From: an uncultured Photobacterium sp.
GTDB lineage: Bacteria > Pseudomonadota > Gammaproteobacteria > Enterobacterales > Vibrionaceae
Direction: 5' to 3'
Length of the DNA stretch: 64,000 bases
Assembly: GCF_947502415.1 (NCBI RefSeq)
Contig: NZ_CANMZV010000006.1
Location: 124,001-188,000, forward strand
Position numbers and translations under genes: made by a program. Under the pieces are notes generated by a model. That model did no database searches. It was not told the origin of the DNA and saw only the letters and a program-made list of their open reading frames with translations. Positions 1 to 9,886 of the stretch are shown piece after piece; within the stretch, counting starts at the first letter, position 1; the number at the start of each line of letters is the position of its first letter.

Positions 1-899
1 AACTCTCAACCCTTGATCGCTCTATTGGCCAACTTCAGCAACAGCAGCTGCAACTTCAACAGCAACTGGTCGGCCAGCAAGAAATGCTCAAAGAGCTTTT
101 AAACACCCAGTATCGTCAAGGTAAGAACAACAAGCTAGCGTCCTTGCTTAGCGGTGAAGACAGTACGGAACTGGACCGGATGTCGGTCTATGCCGAGCGA
201 TTAAGCAAAGCCCGGGCAAATGCTCTTGATGAACTGGCCGCGACCACGACAGAATTACAGCTCAAGCAACACCAGCTTAGCCAGCATCGTCAGCAACAAC
301 AAACGTTACTGTCCCAGCTAAAAACAGAAAAGAGCAAACTGGAAACCGAGCAGCGCCAGCGTAAGAAAACCGTTCGCAACATCAAGGGCCAGCTTAAATC
401 CGACACCCTTTACCTATCAGAGCTGAAAACTAACGAGAAGAGACTGGTTAAAGAAATAGCCAAGGCCAAGGCTGCTTCCGAGGCGGCTCGCCGGGTACCG
501 ATGGACGGACTTGCCAAACACAAAGGTAAACTACCATGGCCGGTCAAAGGCACGGTCCTGCATCATTTCGGTAGTCCGCAGCAGGGAGAATTACGCTGGA
601 AGGGAATGGTGATCAGCAAGCCGACTGGCAGTCAGGTCAAGGCCGTTTACCCAGGTAAAATCGTATTTGCCGACTGGCTTCGCGGCTACGGCCTGATGCT
701 GGTGATCGACCATGGCAAGGGAGACATGAGTTTCTACGGTTATAACCAAACCTTGCTGAAAAAAGTCGGAGACACGGTTCAGGCCAATGATGCGATTGCT
801 CTGGTCGGCGACAGCGGCGGTCAGGATCAATCGGCGCTGTATTTCGAAATCCGCCGCAAAGGATCCGCAACCAACCCGACAGGTTGGTTAACAAGATAA
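1..899 (+). CDS. envC: Murein hydrolase activator EnvC (5' end outside window)
   Basis: The frame is open from the first bases of the window, so the N-terminus is missing. What remains is a long Gln/Lys/Glu-rich coiled coil (to about base 500), then a LytM/M23-like domain. The end has the EnvC-type strings SFYGYNQ and LYFEIRRKG. The usual M23 zinc ligands are absent (the HxH position reads FEIRR), as in EnvC proteins that act by activating the periplasmic amidases AmiA/AmiB at the septum rather than by cutting peptidoglycan. It is followed 30 bp later by a deacetylase gene, the envC-yibQ order known from E. coli. Identification is firm; the missing start prevents a check of the signal peptide. 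Confidence 0.93.
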   Translation, partial: LSTLDRSIGQLQQQQLQLQQQLVGQQEMLKELLNTQYRQGKNNKLASLLSGEDSTELDRMSVYAERLSKARANALDELAATTTELQLKQHQLSQHRQQQQTLLSQLKTEKSKLETEQRQRKKTVRNIKGQLKSDTLYLSELKTNEKRLVKEIAKAKAASEAARRVPMDGLAKHKGKLPWPVKGTVLHHFGSPQQGELRWKGMVISKPTGSQVKAVYPGKIVFADWLRGYGLMLVIDHGKGDMSFYGYNQTLLKKVGDTVQANDAIALVGDSGGQDQSALYFEIRRKGSATNPTGWLTR

Positions 900-929
900 C
901 CTCGGCTTAATAAGATAAGGACAACAAAA

Positions 930-1646
930 ATGCGATGGATTGCAAACTGGTTTATCTTGCTTACCGGACTAGCAGTATCAGGTCCGCTGCAGGCTGCCAT
1001 GCTGGCAATCGTCATTGATGATCTGGGCTATCAGGCTATGCCAGTCGCTCTGTCCGATCTGCCGGCCGAGGTCAGCATCTCTATCTTACCCGATACCCCG
1101 TTTGATTTGAAAACGGCCTATCTGGCAAAACAAGAACAGCGAGATACCCTGCTCCATATGCCAATGCAGCCCCTGCGTAAGGCACCACTGGAACTCACCA
1201 CCCTCACGGATGCAATGTCGCAGGTTGAGCTCCAACAAACCCTACGTCATGCACTCAGCCGAGTTCCTAATGCCGTTGCCATGAATAACCATATGGGCAG
1301 TGCCCTGACCCAAAATACCAAAGCGATGGATTGGGTGATGACAGTATTGGACGAACAGGGCGTTAAATTTCTCGACAGCCGAACTACCGCAAAATCCATC
1401 GCGCTTCAGCAGGCAAAAATACGGGGAGTTCCGGCTCTGCGCCGGCACATTTTCCTCGATCACTTCCGCACCCGTTCTTTTGTCACCCAACAATTAAAAC
1501 TGGCGATCAAACGAGCCAAGCGAAACGGCTTTGCAATTGCTATCGGTCACCCCTACCCGGAGACACTTTCAACCTTGGAAGAGCAACTGCCGACATTAGC
1601 AGAGCACGATGTCAAACTGGTACGTATCTCCACTCTCTATCGCTAA
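930..1646 (+). CDS. Divergent polysaccharide deacetylase family protein (YibQ-like)
   Basis: A 238-residue protein with a signal peptide (hydrophobic segment to about residue 20, LQAA cleavage-like site). The mature part begins with the NodB-like strand AIVIDDLGY, followed by ILPDTP, HMPMQP, NNHMGS and IGHPYPET, which are the landmarks of the divergent polysaccharide deacetylase family (E. coli YibQ). It would act in the periplasm on a polysaccharide; the substrate is unknown. An AAGGACAA ribosome-binding site precedes the ATG. It sits 30 bp after envC and is probably cotranscribed with it. Family assignment is good, enzymatic activity is not shown. Confidence 0.85.
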   Translation: MRWIANWFILLTGLAVSGPLQAAMLAIVIDDLGYQAMPVALSDLPAEVSISILPDTPFDLKTAYLAKQEQRDTLLHMPMQPLRKAPLELTTLTDAMSQVELQQTLRHALSRVPNAVAMNNHMGSALTQNTKAMDWVMTVLDEQGVKFLDSRTTAKSIALQQAKIRGVPALRRHIFLDHFRTRSFVTQQLKLAIKRAKRNGFAIAIGHPYPETLSTLEEQLPTLAEHDVKLVRISTLYR

Positions 1647-1673
1647 CCCCGGCGATTTCCCCAAACCTAATCC

Positions 1674-2318
1674 CTAGGTATCCCGTGTCACCTGCTCGCA
1701 GTAGTGAGATTCAAGCTGCATAACCTGCTCTTTGCCTTTCACTGTTGTCAGCGGACGGACGATGCTCAGCATCTGTAATACACCCTGATAAATAACAGCT
1801 TTGGTAATTTTAGCTCCGGCGGCTTGGGTGGTTTGATAACAAATCCAGCTCGATGCCACCAACTTAAGGGTATTAGCCAGACTAAGCAGGTCTTCATCAT
1901 CCAGGTCAAGTAAACCACTTACACGGAAGCTGTTCATCATTGCCATGATATTACTGTGCAGCTGCTCTTGAGCCGCCAGGTATTTGTGCTGCAACTCAGG
2001 ATCCCGGCGCAAGATATCCGGCAAGTTGGCATAGAAAAATCGATAACGCCACATCAGCATAAATACGCCGTCAAGATAACCTAATAAATTATCAGCAGTT
2101 ACATTCGCTTCATCCTGCGGTTGAAAACGAATACTCAAGTCACAGGCGTATTCATCGAAAATACTGTGTATAATCTCTTCTTTATTTCGAAAATGATAAT
2201 ACAGATTGCCGGGACTGATCCCCAAATGAGCAGCAATATGGTTCGTGGTTATGTTTGGCTCACCACTTTCGTTAAAAAGTTCCAGTGCAGCCTGAATAAT
2301 TCTGTCGCGGGTCTTCAT
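1674..2318 (-). CDS. TetR/AcrR family transcriptional regulator
   Basis: The N-terminal 55 residues form a TetR helix-turn-helix (RDRIIQAALELF ... ISPGNLYYHFRNKEEI). The C-terminal ligand domain has no recognisable specificity. The ATG at 2318 is chosen because it gives the standard family start MKTRDRI and has GGAAG upstream; a longer reading from 2348 adds ten unlikely residues. It points away from hldD, and the 113-bp gap to hldD holds both promoters. A TetR gene next to hldD is also found in other Vibrionaceae. Its targets cannot be read from the sequence. Confidence 0.85.
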   Translation of the reverse strand: MKTRDRIIQAALELFNESGEPNITTNHIAAHLGISPGNLYYHFRNKEEIIHSIFDEYACDLSIRFQPQDEANVTADNLLGYLDGVFMLMWRYRFFYANLPDILRRDPELQHKYLAAQEQLHSNIMAMMNSFRVSGLLDLDDEDLLSLANTLKLVASSWICYQTTQAAGAKITKAVIYQGVLQMLSIVRPLTTVKGKEQVMQLESHYCEQVTRDT

Positions 2319-2431
2319 TCGCTTCTCACTTCCGTCGCCCGATAGCAATAGTGTAATGTTATCACAAAGAATATTCTTCTCGGTGGCAGATATGCGGCCG
2401 TTGTCCCAATGTACTATGAACAGGAGTTGTC

Positions 2432-3379
2432 ATGATTATTGTAACTGGTGGTGCCGGCATGATCGGCAGCAATATCGTTAAAGCCATTAACGAGCAAGGC
2501 CGCAATGATATTTTGGTAGTCGACAACCTAAAAGACGGAACTAAATTTGCCAATTTGGTTGATCTGGACATCGCAGATTACATGGACAAAGAAGATTTCA
2601 TCACCCAAATCATGGCTGGGGACGAATTCGGTCCTATCGACGCCGTCTTCCACCAGGGTGCCTGCTCTTCCACCACGGAATGGGATGGCAAGTACATGAT
2701 GCTCAATAACTATGAATACTCTAAAGAGCTGTTGCACTATTGCCTTGAGCGCGAAATCCCATTCCTGTACGCCTCGTCAGCAGCGACTTATGGCGGACGC
2801 GACCACGATTTCATCGAAGAAAAACAGTACGAAGGCGCGCTGAACGTCTACGGCTACTCCAAACAACAATTCGACAACTATGTTCGCCGCATCTGGCAAG
2901 ATGCCGAAGAACACGGTGAAAAACTATCTCAGATCACCGGATTCCGTTACTTCAATGTCTACGGTCCTCGCGAACAACACAAAGGCAGCATGGCTTCGGT
3001 AGCCTTCCACCTCAATACCCAGCTCAAAAATGGTGAGAGCCTGAAACTGTTCGAAGGTTCAGAAACCTTCAAGCGTGACTTTGTCTACGTCGGCGATGTC
3101 TGCAAAATGAACCTGTGGTTCTGGCAACAGGGTATCTCCGGCATTTTCAACTGCGGCACCGGCAACGCCGAATCCTTTGGTGAAGTCGCCAAGGCCGTGA
3201 TCAAATTCCATGGCAAAGGTGAAGTAGAAGCCATTCCGTTCCCAGAGCACCTGAAAGGTCGTTACCAAACTTTTACCCAGGCAGATTTGACCAAGGTACG
3301 GGCGGTAGGTTACAAAGAAACCTTCAAGTCCGTTGCCAAAGGTGTGGCCGAATACATGACAACCCTGAACAAGCAATAG
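2432..3379 (+). CDS. hldD: ADP-L-glycero-D-manno-heptose 6-epimerase
   Basis: A 315-residue short-chain dehydrogenase/epimerase that converts ADP-D-glycero- to ADP-L-glycero-D-manno-heptose for the LPS inner core. The Rossmann glycine motif GGAGMIG lies at residues 6-12, the [11 protein letters not shown] signature at about 74-84, and the catalytic Tyr140-x3-Lys144 pair fits the HldD family. The length matches the family. AGGAG precedes the ATG. It opens the core/lipid A gene cluster and runs into the acyltransferase gene 13 bp downstream. Confidence 0.97.
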   Translation: MIIVTGGAGMIGSNIVKAINEQGRNDILVVDNLKDGTKFANLVDLDIADYMDKEDFITQIMAGDEFGPIDAVFHQGACSSTTEWDGKYMMLNNYEYSKELLHYCLEREIPFLYASSAATYGGRDHDFIEEKQYEGALNVYGYSKQQFDNYVRRIWQDAEEHGEKLSQITGFRYFNVYGPREQHKGSMASVAFHLNTQLKNGESLKLFEGSETFKRDFVYVGDVCKMNLWFWQQGISGIFNCGTGNAESFGEVAKAVIKFHGKGEVEAIPFPEHLKGRYQTFTQADLTKVRAVGYKETFKSVAKGVAEYMTTLNKQ

Positions 3380-3392
3380 TGAACACCGTCAG

Positions 3393-4349
3393 ATGAAAGA
3401 CCATTTTGATCCACAGGCTTACCATCCCCACTTCCAATGGGGATTCTTGCACCCGAAATACTGGGGAACCTGGCTGGCAGTCGGCTCAGCCGCCCTTATA
3501 AGCTTGTTACCACATCGCTGGCGACTGGCGTTAGCCACTGTTTTTGCCAAGTTAGCCATTAAGCGAAGCAGCAAGGCGAATATTCGGGCCCGGGTAAACC
3601 TGGCTATGTGCTTCCCGGATAAAACGGAACAAGAGCGCGAAGCCCTATTGCTACAAAGCCTGATCACCGCCGGAACTTTCCTCATGGGCTTTGCCGCGAT
3701 GTCCACCAGAAGTCGACGCTGGCTGGAACAAAATACCGTGATCCGTGGCGAAGAACACCTGCAGGCCCAGAAAGATTCTTGCAGTAACACTATCCTGCTG
3801 GTACCGCATACTTGGGCTATTGATGTTCCCGCAGTCCTTCTGGCATCGAGAGGACTCCCGGTTGTTGGCATGGCCAAAAAGCAAAAGAACGCAGTGACAG
3901 ATTGGTTAATGCACAGACAACGTGTACAATATGGCGGCAGAATTTATGAACGTAGCAGTGGCATCAAGCCATTCATCCGTTCGATCAAAGAAGGTTATCT
4001 AGGGTACTACCTGCCTGATGAAGACTTAGGCCCGGATCATAGTGTGTTTGTTGATTTTTTTGCAACGACAAAAGCGACAATGTCTGGACTGGGGCGACTT
4101 TCTAAACTCAGCCGTGCCAAAGTGATCCCGCTATGTGCGATATACAACCTGGAAACTGGCCAGTACGAGATAGATATCAGACCGCCACTGGATCCATTCC
4201 CAATGGAGACAGAAGAACAAAACGCCCGCACGATGAATGCATGCCTTGAAGACTTTATTAATATGGGTCCTGAGCAGTACATGTGGATATTACGCTTGCT
4301 AAAAACCCGACCGAAAGGCGGAAAAAACCCGTATAATACAAGTGCTTAA
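3393..4349 (+). CDS. lpxM: Lipid A late acyltransferase, LpxM/LpxL type
   Basis: A 318-residue inner-membrane acyltransferase of the LpxL/LpxM/HtrB family, which adds a secondary acyl chain to Kdo-lipid A. The catalytic HX4D motif is His139-Asp144 (HTWAID). The N-terminal HPKYWGTWL, the YYLPDEDLGPDHS segment and the C-terminal YMWILRLLKTRP resemble E. coli LpxM more than LpxL. In Vibrio the LpxM-like enzymes can use hydroxylated acyl chains, so the exact acyl donor is open. It follows hldD closely and the stop falls next to the O-antigen ligase start. Confidence 0.88.
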   Translation: MKDHFDPQAYHPHFQWGFLHPKYWGTWLAVGSAALISLLPHRWRLALATVFAKLAIKRSSKANIRARVNLAMCFPDKTEQEREALLLQSLITAGTFLMGFAAMSTRSRRWLEQNTVIRGEEHLQAQKDSCSNTILLVPHTWAIDVPAVLLASRGLPVVGMAKKQKNAVTDWLMHRQRVQYGGRIYERSSGIKPFIRSIKEGYLGYYLPDEDLGPDHSVFVDFFATTKATMSGLGRLSKLSRAKVIPLCAIYNLETGQYEIDIRPPLDPFPMETEEQNARTMNACLEDFINMGPEQYMWILRLLKTRPKGGKNPYNTSA

Positions 4350-4350
4350 C

Positions 4351-5532
4351 ATGAACAAAAAAACAGTAAACAACCTACTTATCCTACTCCCTTTTATCTG
4401 GCTTTTTAGCGGAATGCTTGTAATCAAAAGCGGGGATAAGGCCATGATTGCGATGATAATTATTTCGATTATCGCCACCTTGGCTAACCAAGGATTCAAT
4501 TCAATCAAAAGCAACCTACAACATAATAAGACGCTGTGGGTTATACTGGCAATGGCTGGCTATGCCCTTTTCAGTTATCAATATCATGGCCTGAGTTCAC
4601 GAGAACTGAGGGCGCTACTTGGCGCATCTCTCTTTTTGCTTTTTTTCCCTAGGCAGTTACTAACATCCAAGTTCTTGCTTGGTTTAAGCCTAATAGGTGC
4701 AATCATATGTATTTCCAATGCCTTTTACTTCAGTCAAGTTGCTAACTTGCCAAGACATCTCTGGACAATAAATGCGATTCCACAGGCAACTCTCAGCGCC
4801 TCCATCGGTATAGTTGCACTTGTACAATTACTAAGATGCGAAAACAAAAAAGAGCTGCTTGTAGCAAGCATATCATTAGTCCTTAGCATTATCGCAATAA
4901 TCTTCAGCCAAACCCGTGGCATTTGGCTTGGCTTTGGAGTTGCAACCTGTTTGATAATGCTACAACTATTCAGATACCGACAAATTAACTGGAAGTTTGT
5001 TGTTACCGGAATGGCCATCATCTTTGCCGCTGGTTTTTCATTAAAGCCCCAGCTTGAACAACGTATAAACAGCACCCAACATGAAGTAAAACAAATTACT
5101 TCAGGTAATCTCAACTCCTCAATTGGTTTAAGATTACAAATGTGGAAGCTAGGTCCGCATATGCTTAACAATAATGTATTACTTGGTGCAGGAGACTCCC
5201 ATTCTCAGAGATTTGAAGCCCTTTATAAACAAGGACTAGTTTCCGAGAAACTATATCGCTTCCAACCAGCGCACTATCACAACCAGTATTTAGACCGTTT
5301 GATAAAAAATGGGATCATTGGCCTTACTATGCTGCTTTTAGTGTTCCTTGTGCCTTTAGCTCAAACTCGCAATCAACCATCAAGCAAACGCTATATGATT
5401 ACCGGACTCGTGGTATTATATGCAATTGCCGCTTTAACCGATGTCCCGTTTAACCATGGTCAAACACTGTTCATGTATATGCTATTAATTTGCGGCCTGT
5501 TTGCATATCCATCAGAAACTGAAGAAAGTTAG
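4351..5532 (+). CDS. waaL: O-antigen ligase family membrane protein
   Basis: About 393 residues with some ten to twelve hydrophobic segments. The Wzy_C-type motif SQTRGIWLGFG lies mid-protein and a periplasmic loop ends with QPAHYHNQYLD, the R/H-rich region typical of WaaL ligases that join undecaprenyl-linked O-antigen to lipid A-core. The ATG at 4351 is taken as start; a GTG at 4342 overlapping the lpxM stop is possible. From here the DNA becomes clearly richer in A+T than hldD/lpxM, a usual sign of exchange in LPS loci. It could instead be a Wzy polymerase, but its position beside core genes favours a ligase. Confidence 0.78.
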   Translation: MNKKTVNNLLILLPFIWLFSGMLVIKSGDKAMIAMIIISIIATLANQGFNSIKSNLQHNKTLWVILAMAGYALFSYQYHGLSSRELRALLGASLFLLFFPRQLLTSKFLLGLSLIGAIICISNAFYFSQVANLPRHLWTINAIPQATLSASIGIVALVQLLRCENKKELLVASISLVLSIIAIIFSQTRGIWLGFGVATCLIMLQLFRYRQINWKFVVTGMAIIFAAGFSLKPQLEQRINSTQHEVKQITSGNLNSSIGLRLQMWKLGPHMLNNNVLLGAGDSHSQRFEALYKQGLVSEKLYRFQPAHYHNQYLDRLIKNGIIGLTMLLLVFLVPLAQTRNQPSSKRYMITGLVVLYAIAALTDVPFNHGQTLFMYMLLICGLFAYPSETEES

Positions 5533-5539
5533 TATTTTT

Positions 5540-6280
5540 ATGATCGATATTTTTGTCATCAACCTCGAGTCTTCAACTGAACGTCGAGAGCATATTTCCA
5601 ATCAGATGAACGCTCTTGGAGTGAATTATCATTTTTTTTCTGCTGTTGATGGCCGCAAAAAACCACACCCACTATTTGAAATGTACAACGACAAGCTCAG
5701 CCAGCTATATCGTGGCAAATCTCTTAGTCGTGGTCAGCTCGGCTGTTATGCCAGCCATTACTTGTTATGGCAAAAGTGTGTAGAAGCAGGGAAACCCATT
5801 ATCGTAATTGAAGATGACGCTTTAATTTATCCAGAAGCGTTCATGGAATTTATTAAGCACGCCCCAATACTCGATGCTCGTTTTGAGTGTATCCGTCTCT
5901 TTGATAACAAAAGAAAAAGCTTCAATTACACACCGGTAAAAGAACTAGATAAAGTTGCCATCAGCAAATTCAGCAAAGGGCATATGAGTACAACCGGTTA
6001 TTTTATTACCCCAACAGCAGCTGAAAAATTACTCAAGCATTCGTCAACCTGGTATATGGCTGTCGATATCTATATGGATCGCTTTTGGGTAAACGAAGTA
6101 GAATGCTATGGCACTTCACCGGCCTGCCTGACCAATGATCCTATCTTTGATTCAGAAATAGGCTATAGCCCAAAAGCCAAAAGAAGTTTCTTAACACGCT
6201 GTAAGCGTGAGTGGTTTAACTTTACTGAACTGGTCAAACGCGAACTTCATAATTTACGATTTAACATTCAAAACAAATAA
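5540..6280 (+). CDS. Glycosyltransferase family 25 (LPS biosynthesis)
   Basis: A 246-residue cytoplasmic glycosyltransferase of the GT25 family (Lgt/LpsA-like galactosyl- or glucosyltransferases that extend LPS core). Visible family marks are FVINLESSTERR at the N-terminus, the GQLGCYASH block at about residues 65-73 and the metal-binding EDD at 91-93. The ATG at 5540 gives a start 7 bp after the ligase stop; the longer reading from 5501 would overlap the ligase. A paralogue with the same blocks lies at 12208-13023. Donor and acceptor sugars cannot be told. Confidence 0.87.
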   Translation: MIDIFVINLESSTERREHISNQMNALGVNYHFFSAVDGRKKPHPLFEMYNDKLSQLYRGKSLSRGQLGCYASHYLLWQKCVEAGKPIIVIEDDALIYPEAFMEFIKHAPILDARFECIRLFDNKRKSFNYTPVKELDKVAISKFSKGHMSTTGYFITPTAAEKLLKHSSTWYMAVDIYMDRFWVNEVECYGTSPACLTNDPIFDSEIGYSPKAKRSFLTRCKREWFNFTELVKRELHNLRFNIQNK

Positions 6281-6291
6281 AAGTGAATACG

Positions 6292-7374
6292 ATGAAAATT
6301 CTGATTGCCAGCTCTTACCACCATGCCTGGAATAGTGTTCGACCTGAGGCTGAAATGTTTATTGAGATGGTTCGTCAAGGCCACCAAGTAACAGTCGCAA
6401 CTCAAGGTGATGCGGAGTATGTAGCCCGATTCAGAGAGCATGGTGTTAAGGTCATCGATTGCTACCCGAAAAAAAAGATCTGTCCGAGCACCATCAAAAC
6501 ACTTCATAAAGAACTCAAGGATGGCGATTATGATATCTGCTATGCCTTTAACTCAAAGACAATTCCCAATGCAGCCTTTGCCTGTATCGGCACCAAGGCG
6601 AAATTAATCACTTACCGTGGAACCACTGGCGGACTATATCGCCACGACCCAAGTGCCTATTTGACCCATCTTCACCCTCGAGTCAATGGTATTGTCTGTG
6701 TTTCTGACGCTGTTAGAAAAGATGTCTGCAACCGTGTGTGGAAAAACCGCGACAACATCGTCACCATCTACAAAGGTCATCAACTTGACTGGTACAGTGT
6801 CGCTCCAACAGAACGAGCTGAGTTTAACCTCACCGACAACGACATCATCGCTGTCTGTGCAGCCCATGTTCGTCCGAGCAAAGGGATCTCAGTTCTCATC
6901 AAGGCAACACACCAGATTAATAACCCCAATTTCCATTTACTCTTGGTAGGTAGTGGCTTTGAACCTCACTATGAAGAGATAAAACAAAGTCCGATGGCTG
7001 ATCGCATTCACCTTGTCGGTCACCGTAAGGATGTCCCATCTATCATGGCAATGGCCGATTTTCAAGTTCAGCCATCGATCAGTGGCGAAGGCTTACCGCG
7101 TACCATCATTGAAGCTATGGCCAATGGTACGACTTCCGTTGTTACCACTACAGGAGGCTCACCAGAGCTTGTTAATGATGGCAAAACGGGCTTTGTCGTT
7201 CCTGTCGGGGATGCCGATGCTTTCGCTAAAGCAATGAATATACTCATTGCCGATAAAAATAAAATCGTTCAATTTAGTAAAGCAGCTAAGCAAAAACTGG
7301 ATAAAGAGTTCAATGCAACCCAGACGGTAAAGAATCATATCGCTTACTTTGAAAGGCTACAGAACAAAGACTAA
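6292..7374 (+). CDS. Glycosyltransferase family 4
   Basis: About 360 residues with the GT-B fold typical of GT4 enzymes: an N-terminal MKILIASSYHHAW strand, the middle AAHVRPSKGI (start of the nucleotide-sugar binding half) and the retaining-enzyme motif SGEGLPRTIIEAM with the conserved Glu pair, followed by GGSPELV. It lies 11 bp after the GT25 gene and probably shares its mRNA. The ATG at 6292 is preferred over a GTG at 6283. It most likely adds a core or O-antigen sugar; the specificity is unknown. Confidence 0.87.
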   Translation: MKILIASSYHHAWNSVRPEAEMFIEMVRQGHQVTVATQGDAEYVARFREHGVKVIDCYPKKKICPSTIKTLHKELKDGDYDICYAFNSKTIPNAAFACIGTKAKLITYRGTTGGLYRHDPSAYLTHLHPRVNGIVCVSDAVRKDVCNRVWKNRDNIVTIYKGHQLDWYSVAPTERAEFNLTDNDIIAVCAAHVRPSKGISVLIKATHQINNPNFHLLLVGSGFEPHYEEIKQSPMADRIHLVGHRKDVPSIMAMADFQVQPSISGEGLPRTIIEAMANGTTSVVTTTGGSPELVNDGKTGFVVPVGDADAFAKAMNILIADKNKIVQFSKAAKQKLDKEFNATQTVKNHIAYFERLQNKD

Positions 7375-7731
7375 TAATCTCACACCTTTCGCCCAAGAGC
7401 TTATCAGCGACGATAAATGCAAAGCATTTTCGTTCTGTTTTAAAAGAACTCCCAATATTCTCATAGCCCCCACCTCACATTTGGCCTTTAACATACCAAA
7501 GGCCAATTCACGCTTATATAATATGAAGACATACTACTTATATCCAGATTTCTTCTTACCTAGCAATTAAATCCGATAAAACTCGCCCTTACCTCACTTA
7601 CAAATTAAATCATTGTTAATAAATCAAAACATTAGGATAACTCAGCTCACTCACGCACTAAACACAACAAAATTCAAAAATTCAGATAACAATCAAAATA
7701 CAAGCACTAAATCCCATACAAACATGATAGA
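7375..7731. other. A+T-rich intergenic region with one hairpin
   Basis: No convincing gene is seen in these 357 bases; short open frames lack ribosome sites and family features. A perfect 9-bp inverted repeat (7481-7489 with 7498-7506, 8-base loop) could end the glycosyltransferase transcript, although no T-run follows it. The remainder is very A+T-rich and must hold the promoter of the next gene. Confidence 0.5.
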
Positions 7732-9291
7732 ATGCTTAAAAAGCAGACTAACACACCAGATCAAATGAAAAAAGTAGCATATAAACCTATATTATCTATA
7801 ATATTCCTTTTGTTATTTTCTATTAGCATAAATCATATGCTAGGTTATAAATTCAAAATAGACCGAACATTAATAATGTTCTTTTTTTCATATCTTTTAA
7901 TTGATAATACATATGGACGAATTTCATTATTCGGATTATCTCTTATATCAGCCTTGTATTACCCTATTTCTTGGTTTTATGGCCATCCAAACCTGACAAT
8001 CATGTCAGCAATACTTGAAACAAATATCCAAGAATCTACAGAATTTTTATATGACATCCCTGTTATAGCAACTTTATTATCAATTACGTATTTATTAATA
8101 ATATATATCTTATTCTTTAAGCTTCGTATTGAAATAAGCGTTAATAATAAAAAAACCATGTCGATCTTGTTTGCTTTATCTTGTTTATGGCAACCTTTAA
8201 AGTCATACGCTTCAGATAAAGATGATAATTATATCTATACGTTACGCTTTACTCCAGTAGAGTTCATTTCAGACTTTTATAAGTCTTATCATTCATATTC
8301 TGATGAAAATAAAAAGATAAGAAAGCAAGTTAACCAGCCACCTAATTGGGATGTCCTATCCAGCACTCAAAAATACAAAAACTACATCCTGGTAATTGGT
8401 GAGAGTGTTCGCAAAGATTACTTGAATTCATATGGTTTTGAACTAGATAACACTCCATTCATGTCAAACTCTCCGGGGATCGTATGGGACGGATTAATTG
8501 CGCCAGGACCAAACACTTACACATCTGTCGTTCGGCTACTTTCAGTCAACAATGGTATCGATGTAGAGTTAAATAATAATATTATTTCATTAGCAAATGA
8601 GTCTGGACTCAATACCTATTGGTTATCAAATCAAGGAAAAGTAGGTCCAACTGATACGGTCATTAGCTCAATCGCTTATTATTCCAAAAACATTTTCTTT
8701 TCAAAAAAAGGAAGTTATAAAGATGTCGACATACCAGACAGTGCGCTACTACCACATTTAAGTTCAATATTAGACAAAAAGACAAAATCACCTAAGTTTA
8801 TTGTTATTCACTTGATGGGATCTCATCAAAATTTCTGTCAACGCGTTGACAATGATATTAAATTTGACCATGTAAATAGAAAAATCTCATGCTACATAAC
8901 CAGCCTATACAAAACAGATGACCTCCTAAAAAACATACGGAAAATTGCCAATAAAACTGGTGAAGAGTTTTCAATTGTATACGTTGCCGACCATGGATTA
9001 GGGCACCCTAATAATAAGAAGAAGAACTTAAAACACAACCCAAGAGTTAAACAAGCATACGAAGTTCCATTGTTTATTACATCAAGCGACGATAATAAAC
9101 ACACTTATATTGAACGGAAAAGATCGGGGCTTCACTTTATTCATTTCTTATCGGAATGGATTGGTGTAACAGCCGTCCAACTTGAACATGGCTATAACTT
9201 TTATAGTCAACAGAGCGATATGAATATCAAAGTCAATACAGGCGATGGCAAGCTGGTTAACTTTTCGACATTGCAAGATGATCCAGTTTAA
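7732..9291 (+). CDS. Phosphoethanolamine transferase-like membrane protein (EptA/OpgE family)
   Basis: An N-terminal membrane domain of about four to five helices (residues 15-155) is followed by a periplasmic sulfatase/alkaline-phosphatase-fold domain. The latter shows VIGESVRKDYLNSYGF (metal-binding Glu at about 224), the nucleophile region GPNTYTSVVRL (Thr at 262-264), HLMGSHQNF and VADHGLGH. Such enzymes move phosphoethanolamine from phosphatidylethanolamine to lipid A, core or glucans and release diacylglycerol. The start is uncertain (ATG at 7732 or 7765, neither with a good ribosome site). The gene is strikingly A+T-rich compared with the housekeeping genes, suggesting acquisition. dgkA, downstream, would recycle the lipid product. 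Confidence 0.85.
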   Translation: MLKKQTNTPDQMKKVAYKPILSIIFLLLFSISINHMLGYKFKIDRTLIMFFFSYLLIDNTYGRISLFGLSLISALYYPISWFYGHPNLTIMSAILETNIQESTEFLYDIPVIATLLSITYLLIIYILFFKLRIEISVNNKKTMSILFALSCLWQPLKSYASDKDDNYIYTLRFTPVEFISDFYKSYHSYSDENKKIRKQVNQPPNWDVLSSTQKYKNYILVIGESVRKDYLNSYGFELDNTPFMSNSPGIVWDGLIAPGPNTYTSVVRLLSVNNGIDVELNNNIISLANESGLNTYWLSNQGKVGPTDTVISSIAYYSKNIFFSKKGSYKDVDIPDSALLPHLSSILDKKTKSPKFIVIHLMGSHQNFCQRVDNDIKFDHVNRKISCYITSLYKTDDLLKNIRKIANKTGEEFSIVYVADHGLGHPNNKKKNLKHNPRVKQAYEVPLFITSSDDNKHTYIERKRSGLHFIHFLSEWIGVTAVQLEHGYNFYSQQSDMNIKVNTGDGKLVNFSTLQDDPV

Positions 9292-9429
9292 ATTAAATTA
9301 CCACGGATAAGTTAAGTTGTACGTAGTTTTTATGATGAACGATGCCGCCACGCCAACAGGCGGCTTACGACTGCTATCTTTTTCTGACACTAATTCATTG
9401 TTAGTATTAACAAATAGAAGGTAATAGAT

Positions 9430-9792
9430 TTGAAGCCGGGACATACTGGATTGTATCGCTTATATAAAGCGTCAGGGTACTCCATACAGGGGTTTAAAGC
9501 GGCATGGAAATATGAGTCTGCAATTCGTCAAGAAGTTATCATGCTCATGATCTTGATTCCTATTGCACTAATATTTGGGCAATCCGCCATTGAAAAATCA
9601 CTGCTTATTGCAAGCATCGTATTAGTACTTATCGTAGAGTTGCTAAACGCAGCAATAGAGGCAGTCGTCGACAGAGTCGGTAGTGAGTACCACGAACTCA
9701 GTGGCAGAGCAAAAGACATTGGATCTTGTGCTGTTCTTGTCACACTCATTCTTGCCGCCTCCGTCTGGACTCTCATTTTACTAACCAACTAA
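9430..9792 (+). CDS. dgkA: Diacylglycerol kinase
   Basis: A 120-residue, three-helix integral membrane kinase that phosphorylates diacylglycerol to phosphatidic acid. It carries the DgkA hallmark NAAIEAVVDRVGSEYHE and LSGRAKDIGS with the catalytic and metal-binding glutamates. The start is a TTG preceded by AGAAGG at good spacing; no ATG fits. It lies between two genes for lipid headgroup transferases, both of which would produce diacylglycerol, so a recycling role in this cluster is a reasonable inference. It converges on the following gene. Confidence 0.95.
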   Translation: MKPGHTGLYRLYKASGYSIQGFKAAWKYESAIRQEVIMLMILIPIALIFGQSAIEKSLLIASIVLVLIVELLNAAIEAVVDRVGSEYHELSGRAKDIGSCAVLVTLILAASVWTLILLTN

Positions 9793-9853
9793 TGAGTAAT
9801 GTTACTAATAATCATGGTAGAGGGAGTAACACTGAACGGGTTTGTGCGTCAGA

Positions 9854-9871
9854 GCTGACGTCGAAGTCAGC
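9854..9871. terminator. Hairpin between convergent genes
   Basis: A 6-bp perfect inverted repeat (9854-9859 with 9866-9871, six-base loop) lies in the 94-bp gap between the convergent dgkA and LTA-synthase-like genes. No T-run follows, so it is at best a weak or factor-assisted terminator. Confidence 0.3.
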
Positions 9872-9886
9872 CCTGCGCTACTGAAG

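Noticed and set aside
7349..7570. 73-codon forward frame after the GT4 gene
   Set aside because: It overlaps the GT4 end, has no ribosome site or family-like sequence, and lies in A+T-rich spacer with a hairpin.
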